This document shows, piece after piece, positions 55,779-64,000 of a DNA stretch of 64,000 nt. The notes beneath the pieces are model-generated. The model searched no databases, was not told where the DNA came from, and was given only the letters and a program-made list of their open reading frames with translations. Origin of the DNA: Cladopsammia gracilis (taxonomy: Eukaryota; Cnidaria; Anthozoa; Scleractinia; Dendrophylliidae); assembly GCA_022457155.1 (NCBI GenBank), contig JAJGOT010000467.1, forward strand, positions 62,001-126,000, read 5' to 3'. Position 1 is the stretch's first letter; each line of letters starts with the position of its first letter. A program made the translations under genes and the position numbers.

Positions 55779-58700
55779 GTAAGATGATATTGCTTATATT
55801 TTGTAAACTATTTGTCGAGCAGACTGGTAAACACAAGCGAGTCAAAATAGGTTCTTTTGCATACCAACGGTTTTTTACATGAAATGATCCGTTTTAGGAT
55901 TTTTTGTTTTGTTGGTCATAAAAAATCCATATGATCTGAGATCACAAATCCAATTTCGGATTCTCTCCCCCAAAAAAACGCAGCCTGATACTACAAGCAG
56001 TCGGTGTTTTTCTACAACCCGTTTTCACAAGCAAGAAAATTATTGGCAGCATCATCAAGATCAAAGTGCCCATAAAACCAAAGATTGTAAATGAACAATG
56101 TGCTGATTACAGCAGGAGTTAGCTATGTTCCTGATAAACCAACTCTATCACCCAATCAAACGATACAGGACACCACTGCACATCGGTCCTGGACCCAGGT
56201 CCACAACAGTATTATACATCCACTTTCAGACCAATTTTCCTTCTGACAAAAATTAATGAAGAGAGGTGGGTTGAGGGGGGGGGGGGGTGGGGGTGGTAAG
56301 GCCTGAAGGTCTTTTGGTACCATGTCCCATAGAACGAAAATGTCTCAACTTCAAATGTCGAGGGCATTGTGGCCAAGCAACCCAACCTCTCCAGTTAAAC
56401 AGAAATCCCATCTCTCCCTTAGCTTCCCTATCGCTAAAATTTTGTGGTGCACCCTTCACCAAGCTTTGCGAGTGACTGATCTAATTAGAAATAGTATAGG
56501 TAAAAAACGGCAAACTGATCCTTACGGCAAGGAGAAGGGATTGAGGCAGAAGTGAAATAAAAAAACAAACAGTTGAATATATTTGCCCAAATATTTGGGG
56601 AAATATATTCAACTGTTTGTTTGTTTGTTTTTTTTTTTTTAATTTCACTTCTGCCTCAATCTCTTCTCCTATCCTATACTATTTCAAGATTTTTACTGAT
56701 CCAGGTCTACGATAGATCCGGCTCTCTTCATTGGTTTGTCGCTGTGGTTTTGCCGTTATTATAGTTTTTGAATATGAAATTAGAAACACAGAGTTCCAGA
56801 TCTTCAATCCGAAAACACATGCAACCACAGTTTCGGAATTGCTCGTAATTCCTCACTCTGTTTCAACCACGCTGTGACTAGCCTGTTCAAGGCTCCGAGA
56901 TAGTGGGGAACGCGCGAAGTGAAAAAATGGAAAAAAATCGCGGGGGAACTCGATTTTTCCCTCTTTTTTTTTTTTTTTTGTTTTACTTCGCGCGTTCCCA
57001 CTATCTCGGAGCCTGGAACAGGCTACGCTGTGACGAACTGAAATCTACATTGGAGCTTGGGCTGCCTGTGTTTCAATAACCTTCCCACAACTCCCCAGAA
57101 GGGTAGATTCCTCCCGCTGACCAACCATGGTGTAGCAGACGGCTCAAAAGATGGGCAAGGCGAACGCCAGCTGATTGCAAGGAGAAACGGAGAAACTATT
57201 GTGATCTGTCTTGATTGCACTGAACCATCGATAACGATTTTCCGTTTCTGGCAATCCTTACATATTCAAGAAAACCCTTGCAACTTCCGTTCTTCTGGTC
57301 TGTGACGTCTAATGTGTTCTATTCCGTTAAATTGTATGTGGTTTGGGTGAAACTTCATGATGCGAGCATAAATTTGAAACTGAAACAAGCGAGACTTCGA
57401 CGACCCCTGTAGCTGCCTATAGTGAAAGAAGAAAAAAATGACAGACGGTAAGCAAACTGTTTGTTAATAGGCCTGGATTCGAATATTTGGACTACGAACT
57501 ACTGTATTTACTCAATAACCTTTTGGCGCGAGAACGAAGATGATCGTGCGATAGATGTTCGCGGTGAAATCGTACTTCTTAAGCTTAAGCTTATATCTAT
57601 ATAAGAAGCTTTTAAATATTAAATATAACCTTGAAATAGTAGTCCTTTCCTCAATTAAACACCTTTTCGAGTATTTAAAACGAAAGGCAACATCCAGCTT
57701 GCTTCGAGATGAGGGCGCTACTGGCCTTCAAGCCGGCTGCTTTGTCATTGTTTGTCATCACCACACTTTTTTTTCACAAACAGAACTGTAAGCTTTGTTT
57801 GAATTGATATTGCACTAATGCACTTTACCTCTTTACAAAACATTTCAGAGTCTGGAGAAGAAGGTCGCTTTTACGACACGATAGAGCAGGCGCCAGTTTG
57901 GAAGTCGTATCGTGAGTATTGAACCTGAAGCGTCCATGTTGTGCCCTTACTGTTTTCAGCGGAAGTTGAACATGTTTTCTGAAGTGACGTGACTAACAAA
58001 GGTTTATCTTTGAATTTGGTTTACAGTGTACAGGTTGCAGCAAAAGGCGCCAAAGGCAAGAAGGATCGTTTGTTCTAAAGAGGTAGGAATGTTCCATTAT
58101 TCGCAACAGGAAATCTTGTAGCCTGTTGTGTAATAATACCAACAACAAAGAGATGTAAACACGTTGTAGTTCAAATATGTTTGGCTTGAAAATAATTTTC
58201 AAACCTGTTTGATTTTTGTTTTCCTTTGTCAGAAATTATGATAATACATTTAAAACAAAGGAAAATAAAAATTAAACTGGTTTGAAAGTTTTAAACCAAA
58301 AAAAATTTTGAGCCACAATATATATATTGAAATTCGAAACACCTGTTTTAATTTAATTCAATTGTCTTTTAAAAGGCTCCACGCCTTTTTAATAAAAGAT
58401 CTTTTCAATATTAAGCTGATGAAAATAAAATGAAACTGTTCTGAGGGCAAATTATCACATTGTTATGACATAATGCCCATTTTTGGTGATATTTTGTTCA
58501 ACAGATTATCTGAAAGGGTGGTGTTATTAAATTGAATCAGAGATAACACACCCAGATTTTCTTATAATTTATTGCGATTCTAGGTCTTATTTTATGTTTA
58601 AATTTCTGTATTATGGCAAATTTTCTGACATTTTTTATGCATAGCAAAATGTAAAAGAAAAGTCTGACAAGTAACAAAAATTCAACAAATTCTTCAAATT

Positions 58701-61700
58701 TTATTATATAACAACAAACTTAATGGGCCTATAACATTGCCCTTAAAAGGCTCAGGGGTGTAGCTAAGAAAACACTTAGCAGGCTCATTAACTAGTTCAG
58801 CTGGTTTTTCTGGCTTTTGCACCTTCAAAATCTTCCAAAGTCTTTGTTTCCTAGTGAAATTTCAGCCGGTGATTAGTTCAATTTCAGGTGGTGAAATTAG
58901 CTGGCAGCCGGCTCTTAGCTACATCCCTGAAGGCTTCACCTTCACACACCTTTTTTCTAGTTTAAACAAGCTTGAAAATCAGTTTTGATAACGTTTATTT
59001 ACATTTTCTTGGGTAAAATTGTTGATCTTTTGGTTCTGTTGTGGTGCTATATATTGTACAGTAGAAACAATTTTAACGGGTTTTCTTTGATTGGTCTTAC
59101 ACCAAACCCAACTTTGGCCATCTGGAATGAAGTGCGCTGGGTCATATGTGCGTGGTTACTCTAGTAAATTTTCGCATTTTACATTAGCTGAAAAACTTTT
59201 ATTAAATAAATTCTAATGGAGAAAACAGCTATGTTTAGTGCAAGTATATGTACATGTAGCAGCTAAAGGTGTGATTGAAGTTCAGAATAAGAGCTTATTC
59301 TTATTATACATGTATCCATATTCTTTGGGCACTCTCTCCAGAAATTGGAATTTTCTTTATATGAAAGCCCTAATCTTGTACACAAACCAGCTCTGGTGTC
59401 ATTTGCATAAAACAAGTGCTCACTTTGCCTCATTTTGGTATGTGACCTAAAAATTAACTGCAAAACATCGTTCAGAAATTTGTACAGTGTTCTCACCAGG
59501 CTGTAGCCTTGCGGGATTCCCGCAAAAAAATTGAGATGGCGCACCACAAGCCAAGAAGATGTGACCATTAGGGCACAGGAGCAAGCTTCGACTCAAACAG
59601 ACTTTTGAATGTTTGAGTAGTTTAATGGTCAATCGAACACCCCAGCATTTTGCTTGTTCAAATGAATAAAAGCATTTATAAAAAAATTTAAAGCCTTTAA
59701 TTTTATTGCCTTTACCCTCGTTGGTCACACGTACGTGGTGAAGGTTTGCGTAAGCATCACAATCAAAATTGTAAACATCTTGTCCGCCATGTTGGATCAG
59801 GTAGGTACTTCATGTAACAGACCTTTTCGAATGACTTAGTCCCTCTAATATTCTTACAGGCCCCTATTTTTCAGCGGAGGGGGCCCTGCGATGCCCCAAG
59901 GCAAAATCCTGGTGAGAACACTGTTTGTATGCTGTTTTTTTCGTCGGTTTAGAGAAATAACGTATGTAAAAAAAGAACTAACTAAACTAAACTACCTGAA
60001 GAAAGATGAGTTCTGGCCCTCAAGTGATTTGACCATACATCCAAGCGTAGTTTCTTCTAAAACTGTATGAAACACACTCCAAAACGACGCCATTACAAAG
60101 CAGATTGGCTGTGAGAATAGGAGACCATAATACTCCTGACCAGTGCCAACAACATGAATGAAAATACCGCTATTTACGCATGCCTGGCTCGCTTAGCGAT
60201 CATGAGCTCGCTACGGTAACACATTGTCTGTAGCGTGTGTATAAGCCTGCATGTTTAAGGCCCATCCAGTGATTGAAAGACATCATTAAGTCCGGAAATC
60301 CTTAAGTCTCTGGCACCTCTCAAAGAAACTAGTCGTGCCTCCCATCGTACCTTGTGTCTAAGGCACTATTTTGCACTCAAGGTGAAAATGGACCTTGGTG
60401 GACAAGACGAGTCGGCGGGAAAGTCAGGAGTCACTTCGGATCAGAAAAGGGGCAGCATTGGGAGTTGTGGGCCATTTCCCATCCCGTGCCATAGTCGAAA
60501 TGCCCGTATCTGAAGTGCTTCCGTATTTTGTTTGGGCGGACATTCCGTTTTCGTTCTTGCCATTGATATCCCAACATGCATTGCAACACCTTTGCTGACT
60601 ATTGGTGATAAAAATGAAGCAATTTTGAGGGAACAAACTTTGGGATTCAGTTTTCTTGAGCGGGATTTAGCGGTATGGGCCCAAACTTGGCCATCTGTAG
60701 TGAAAAAAAATCAGCATAAAATCGAGAAATTGGGGTAAACTTTGGGATTCATTTTCTCGAGCGGGATTCAACGTGAGACAGGGAGTTTAGTTTATTATTA
60801 TTTTTTTTTTTTGCATACGTTATTTCTCTGAAACGACAGAAAAAAAAAAACAGCATAAAAAAATTCTGAACAATGTTTTTATAAGCTTCATGCCAGAAGT
60901 AAGTTTTTCTTGTCACCTAATTACAAAAGCCAATTGCATGTTACTAACAGGCGCTGCTACAGTAGATCGAGCACACCCCATCCCTGGGTATTACAGAGGT
61001 TTCTCACATGTTTTTGTAAAGCATGTAACCAAAGGCAAATTAACAAGTATCAAATACATGAAGAGAGTGCAAGAAAATTGTTTGTCAAGGAGGGGTCAGT
61101 CGCATGAAATTTCTATTTATGGTTATTTTATGCAACTGGCCTGATTCATTAGCCAGCTATGGCCAGCAATTTAAGTTAAGATGACAGGCTACTTTCCTTT
61201 TGGAATATTGTGGTTTACAAATGACATTGTCTATTTTCTTTTTGCTCTCTGCAGATTCAAAATAAACCAGCTCACTATGGGAAAGAGTAAGTTGCCTTTA
61301 TCCCCAGTTATACAATGTATATACAGCTGTAACAAACCAAATTTGGAATTACATGTACATAACTTGGTAACTGTTGTTAACCAAAGGTGAAAATAACCCT
61401 TTATTAAATCAGAGTGCTTTGTGTCTACTGGGCTACTTTGTGAAATACATGAATAAAATTTATTGTACAGTTACATATATGTGCCAAAAAGGGCACTGTA
61501 CAGGGTGTGACATAAAATTGCATTTTTGGGTAGCTTCAAAAACTGCAATAATTAAAACTTACTCTTATTGCAAAGTAAGTGAAATAAAAAGTTTATTATA
61601 TTTTTTACATGTATATTATTTATTTGTCAGATTTCATGGCTGCATTTCACGCGAAGAAGCAGATGACCTTGTGTCTGAGGCTGATGGTTGTTATCTTGTG

Positions 61701-62626
61701 AGAGAAAGCCAAAGATCGCCGGGGAGTTACACTCTAACAATGAGGTGAGAAGTTAACGATTGTGTGATCTAACAACCAATTTTCTGTAAGAGACTGTCAC
61801 CTCACATTTGGCTGATACTGTACAATGTAAGATAATTCTTCACAAGCCTAATGGCTCACAACTGCCAGAGCTTAACCCGGGTTCTGTAGCATGAAGCGAC
61901 TGAGAGTATTACTACTCCCCCCTGGATGGGATGCTAGTCCATCACAAGGTGACCTCCCAACATTATGTCATTGGTACCCATTTAAACACCTGGGTGGAGA
62001 GAGACAACATGGGGCAAAGTTTCTTGTCTATAAGGAAACAACACAATGGCAGAGACTAGGCTCGAACCAATGACCTTCAATTTGAAAGTCTGATGCGCTA
62101 ACCACTAGACCACCGTGCCTCCACACTGTACAATGACTTGAATTGAAATCAAGCTTCATGCTTTGTACCATAATCATTTGCCATGGCTGTCTGTAAGTAG
62201 GTACATGTGGTTACTGACATGACTTTTGTATAGTCGCACATGAGCCACAAATGGCCCATCAAATGGCCCATAATGACACAGAACTTCACCCGGTTTATGT
62301 TACACAAAGCAACTGAGAGTACTGTTACTCCCCCCTCTATGGGATGCTTGTACAATAGAGGGTGATCCCAGCATTATTTTGCCAGTACTCATTTATACAT
62401 TTTGTCTAAGAAAACCCACAATGGCCGAGACCAGGTCTCCTGAAGAACTCTTGAACCTGAATTGTAAGGAAATCTCTCTACATGTATTTATAGGAGTACC
62501 ATTTATTTCAAGCTTGTAACTGAAAATATTATGCATTTTTTAAAAGGGTCTTTTTTAATTTTTTTTGAAGATTTGGTGGTGTTTCCAAAAACTTCAGATT
62601 ATACTATGATGGATTGCATTATGTTG
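55745..62626 (+). CDS. Chimaerin-type Rac GTPase-activating protein, 5' half (six exons, gene continues past the window)
   Basis: Six exons join with matching phases into 118 codons: 55745-55778, 57849-57911, 58027-58082, 61255-61286, 61631-61744 and 62571-62626. The product has an acidic N-terminus, the chimaerin signature [16 protein letters not shown] and RRIVC, then YGKEFHG opening an SH2 domain with the phosphotyrosine-pocket [17 protein letters not shown] and [13 protein letters not shown]. In animals chimaerins are cytosolic proteins with SH2, diacylglycerol-binding C1 and RhoGAP domains. They switch off Rac downstream of lipid and receptor signals, for example in axon guidance. C1 and RhoGAP exons must lie beyond 64000. 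All introns are GT..AG, and several hold SINEs and MITEs. The least certain part is exon 1. Confidence 0.88.
56489..56686. mobile_element. Inverted pair of Penelope-type terminal sequences
   Basis: The arms AGAAGTGAAAT / AACAGTTGAATATATTT mirror each other around 56585, with CTTCTGCCTCAATC words outward. The left arm carries an extra CAAACTGATCCTTACGGC word shared with 23275-23300. Lies in chimaerin intron 1. Confidence 0.5.
56879..57025. mobile_element. Mutator-like MITE with 9-bp duplication
   Basis: The ends TAGCCTGTTC / GAACAGGCTA continue as GGCTCCGAGATAGTGGG arms. CGCTGTGAC is duplicated exactly at 56870-56878 and 57026-57034. Lies in chimaerin intron 1. Confidence 0.85.
57849..57911 (+). 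CDS. Chimaerin exon 2
   Basis: Acceptor TTTCAG before 57849 and donor GTGAGT at 57912. Encodes [20 protein letters not shown]. The PVWKSY end is the conserved chimaerin N-terminal word. Confidence 0.9.
58027..58082 (+). CDS. Chimaerin exon 3
   Basis: Acceptor TTACAG and donor GTAGGA. Begins inside the Leu codon of SYLYRLQQ and encodes [18 protein letters not shown]. Confidence 0.9.
58190..58312. mobile_element. Foldback repeat in chimaerin intron 3
   Basis: TTTTCAAACCTGTTTGATTT and TTTTCCTTTGT are mirrored by ACAAAGGAAAATAAAAATTA and AACTGGTTTGAAAG. The same family reappears at 63855-63990 in intron 6. Confidence 0.65.
58753..58929. mobile_element. hAT-like MITE with 6-bp duplication
   Basis: The ends are CAGGGGTGTAGCTAAGA and TCTTAGCTACATCCCTG. 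AAGGCT is duplicated at 58747-58752 and 58930-58935. Lies in chimaerin intron 3. A 6-bp rather than 8-bp duplication recurs in the neighbour at 59485. Confidence 0.8.
59485..59923. mobile_element. hAT-like element with 6-bp duplication
   Basis: The ends CAGTGTTCTCACCAGG and CCTGGTGAGAACACTG are inverted. TTTGTA is duplicated at 59479-59484 and 59924-59929. No transposase. Chimaerin intron 3. Confidence 0.85.
59930..60862. mobile_element. Element with TATGCTGTTTTTTT ends
   Basis: The left arm (GCTGTTTTTTTCGTCGG, AGAGAAATAACGTATG) is mirrored at 60805-60862. Inside, AAACTTTGGGATTCA plus GAGCGGGATT is directly repeated at about 60636-60669 and 60739-60770. It abuts the hAT-like element. No ORF recognised. 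Chimaerin intron 3. Confidence 0.65.
61255..61286 (+). CDS. Chimaerin exon 4 (32 bp microexon)
   Basis: Acceptor CTCTGCAG and donor GTAAGT. Encodes [10 protein letters not shown] plus two bases of the next Glu. It links the N-terminus to the SH2 start. Confidence 0.88.
61631..61744 (+). CDS. Chimaerin exon 5 (SH2 domain, first part)
   Basis: Acceptor TTTGTCAG and donor GTGAG. Encodes [19 protein letters not shown], then [18 protein letters not shown]. The Arg of LVRES is the expected phosphotyrosine-binding arginine. Confidence 0.93.
61840..62124 (-). mobile_element. tRNA-derived SINE, antisense, nearly complete
   Basis: The head GGTGGTCTAGTGGTTAGCGC reads on the minus strand from 62124. 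Body words AAGAAACTTTGCCCC and GATGGACTAGCATCCCATCC follow, and the tail GAGCCATTAGGCTTGTG ends at about 61840. Chimaerin intron 5. Confidence 0.85.
62239..62425 (-). mobile_element. SINE fragment, antisense, without tRNA head
   Basis: Shares GGGGGGAGTAACAGTACTCT and the AGACCTGGTCTCGGCC-type word with the neighbouring SINEs, but is diverged and lacks the A box. Chimaerin intron 5. Confidence 0.65.
62571..62626 (+). CDS. Chimaerin exon 6 (SH2 domain, middle)
   Basis: Acceptor TTTTTTGAAG and donor GTAAGT at 62627, phase 1. Encodes [18 protein letters not shown]. The next exon is outside the window. Confidence 0.92.
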
Positions 62627-62900
62627 GTAAGTAAAATATGTTCACTATAAAATTATTATAATATAGCTGCAAGTGTGTGTAAAGTAGCAAATAATTTGGA
62701 GGATACACAGGGACATTTTATATTTAAATGTAAAACAGAGAATGCATTTTAACATAACTGAAACAAGCTATGATGCAAGTTCTCAAGCAGAAATAATCTA
62801 ATATTATTGATAAGTATAGTTTAAAGTTGCTATATCATGGTGATTTTCAGATTTTTAGATCAAAACTGCCCCAAATTAAAACTAAGTACCTTTGTCATAC

Positions 62901-63177
62901 GTGGGCGGCACGGTGGTCTAGTGGTTAGCGCATCGGACTTTCAACCTGAACATCGGTGGTTCGAGCCTGGTCTCTGCTGTCGTGTTGTTTCCTTAGACAA
63001 GAAACTTTCCTCCACACTGTCTCTCTCCACCCAGATGTATAAATGGGTACCGGCAACAAAAGGCAGGGGGTAACCCTGCGATGGACTAGCATCCCATCCA
63101 GGGGGGAGTAGCAATATTCCTAGTTGCTTCATGCTACGGAAACCGGGTTAAGCTCCGGCCGTGTGGGCCATTTTTTT
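62901..63177 (+). mobile_element. tRNA-derived SINE with 14-bp target duplication
   Basis: Head GGTGGTCTAGTGGTTAGCGC with B-box-like GGTTCGAGCC, the family body and a T-rich end. TACCTTTGTCATAC is duplicated exactly at 62887-62900 and 63178-63191, the mark of LINE-driven insertion. Chimaerin intron 6. The undamaged duplication suggests a recent event. Confidence 0.9.
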
Positions 63178-63299
63178 TACCTTTGTCATACACAAAATGC
63201 TTATAGAACACTAAGAGGAAGATACCAAGGGAATTTTAGAAGAGAGAATTGACCATGTAATATCTGAGTTTTAGCAGGTTTTCTGAGACACAAGGTGAT

Positions 63300-63530
63300 C
63301 ATGATGAACTTGAAAAAATTGGGCCGATTTTTTTAAAGTTGCAATTCATTTCCATCCTGGCCATCTGCAATCCAAGACACTATACATGTATGTTTACTCT
63401 TACAGCACTACATGTGCAATAGTAAAATAATTTGAAACAAAACTTGAGTTATTATTTTTGGATTTCTAATGACATTGATATGTCTTTTGGGTTTTTTAAA
63501 AAGAAACACTAAAAATGATGCCAAGTGCAT
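63300..63530 (-). repeat. Interspersed repeat, antisense
   Basis: Contains CATTTCCATCCTGGCCATCT and CATTGATATGTCTTTTGGG, the reverse of 43637-43860. Non-coding, in chimaerin intron 6. Confidence 0.55.
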
Positions 63531-63610
63531 GTAAAACTTGGTTCTAAACTTTTAGTCTGCAGGTTAGGTCAAAAGTCAGACTGTTTCACAGTTAAAGTGA
63601 AAGTTGCTAA

Positions 63611-63728
63611 AGGCCCAGTACTGGCCATGATGCTTTGCACGCCTCTATTATTTTTGTTTGCACAGGAGCAGGGCTTCTATTGTTCAGAGGCATGTGAAGC
63701 ATCATGGCCAATACTGGGTCTTTAAGTA
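63611..63728. mobile_element. MITE with TAAAGGCCCAGTA termini
   Basis: The arms TAAAGGCCCAGTACTGGCCA and GCCAATACTGGGTCTTTAAG face each other and continue with CATGATGCTT. Same terminal family as 1458-1609. Confidence 0.75.
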
Positions 63729-63854
63729 GGAATTTTGTAGATGTACATGTATTTGTAATGCTGTACAAGGCAGTTCTAAAACTTGGAATGAATCTGTATA
63801 TAAACATTTTGAGTGTGATCATTGAAATTCAAATTATTGAACAGTACTTTCCTA

Positions 63855-63990
63855 TGGTGCTTGAAACCAGTTTGATTTGTTTTTTGTTTTATTATAGACT
63901 GAAATGAATTTGAGACAAAGGAAAATAAAAATCAAACTGAGGTTTCAAAATTTTCAAACCAAAGAAACATTTTAACCACAACACAATTCA
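63855..63990. mobile_element. Foldback repeat, second member
   Basis: CCAGTTTGATTTG faces ACAAAGGAAAATAAAAATCA and AAACTGAGGTTTC, then TTTTCAAACCAAAGAAACAT and CCACAA as at 58300. It may run past the window edge region. Chimaerin intron 6. Confidence 0.6.
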
Positions 63991-64000
63991 TGTGTTGTTA

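Larger units (their letters stand above)
54692..55989. other. Segment bounded by CAGGCTGCGTT inverted ends
   Basis: CAGGCTGCGTTGTTTGGGG at 54692 faces CCCCCAAAAAAACGCAGCCTG, ending at 55989. Both sides continue with GGATTC/AATCC words. The segment contains a poly(T)-poly(G) tract, a LINE fragment and the putative first chimaerin exon. No matching target duplication is seen, so this may be one element or two independent repeat ends. Confidence 0.4.

Overview
The window is animal nuclear DNA, most likely from an anthozoan cnidarian such as a stony coral (inference). The grounds are AT-rich non-coding sequence, short exons with GT..AG introns, and a dense mix of PIF-Harbinger, pogo, TTAA-target, hAT-like and Mutator-like elements, tRNA-derived SINEs, Penelope-like elements and a Gypsy-type LTR retrotransposon. 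I see no bacterial operon, CRISPR array or rRNA. Coordinates were read by eye. Percent identities are local hand counts.

Layout. 1-3396 has no gene, only small repeats. A direct segmental duplication dominates the first two thirds: copy A is 3397-22994 and copy B is 32375-43207. They are about 95% identical where I lined them up, and neither has an ORF conserved in the other. Because the copies act as each other's empty sites, many insertions can be bounded to the base. In copy A these are a TTAA-flanked MITE (7704-7928), a 6.6 kb composite block (13283-19881) and a pogo-like element (20252-22540) holding a second Tigger-like element, which in turn holds two MITEs. In copy B they are three near-palindromic AT-flanked MITEs and one hAT-like MITE with a 5-bp target duplication.

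Between the copies lies a PIF-Harbinger element (23603-31956, TAA duplication). It has a SANT/Myb-like gene and an antisense DDE nuclease gene. The nuclease gene is split by a complete 5.4 kb Gypsy-type LTR retrotransposon (25318-30750; LTRs 257/258 identical; AACTG duplication). The bases just after its 5' LTR do not look like a tRNA primer-binding site. They are complementary to a stretch of the LTR just downstream of a TATA-like motif, which suggests Tf1-type self-priming.

The last third holds the host genes. One is an uninterrupted F-box/LRR reading frame (47106-48107). The other is the 5' half of a chimaerin-type Rac-GAP gene: six exons from 55745 to 62626 whose splice phases all agree, covering the N-terminus and most of the SH2 domain, with the C1 and RhoGAP parts beyond the window. 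Broken pieces of a rhodopsin-class GPCR and a LINE lie just upstream. The chimaerin introns carry SINEs, hAT-like MITEs and other foldback repeats. Penelope-like terminal repeats with hammerhead-ribozyme-like cores recur at about 14.1, 19.1 and 49.1 kb.
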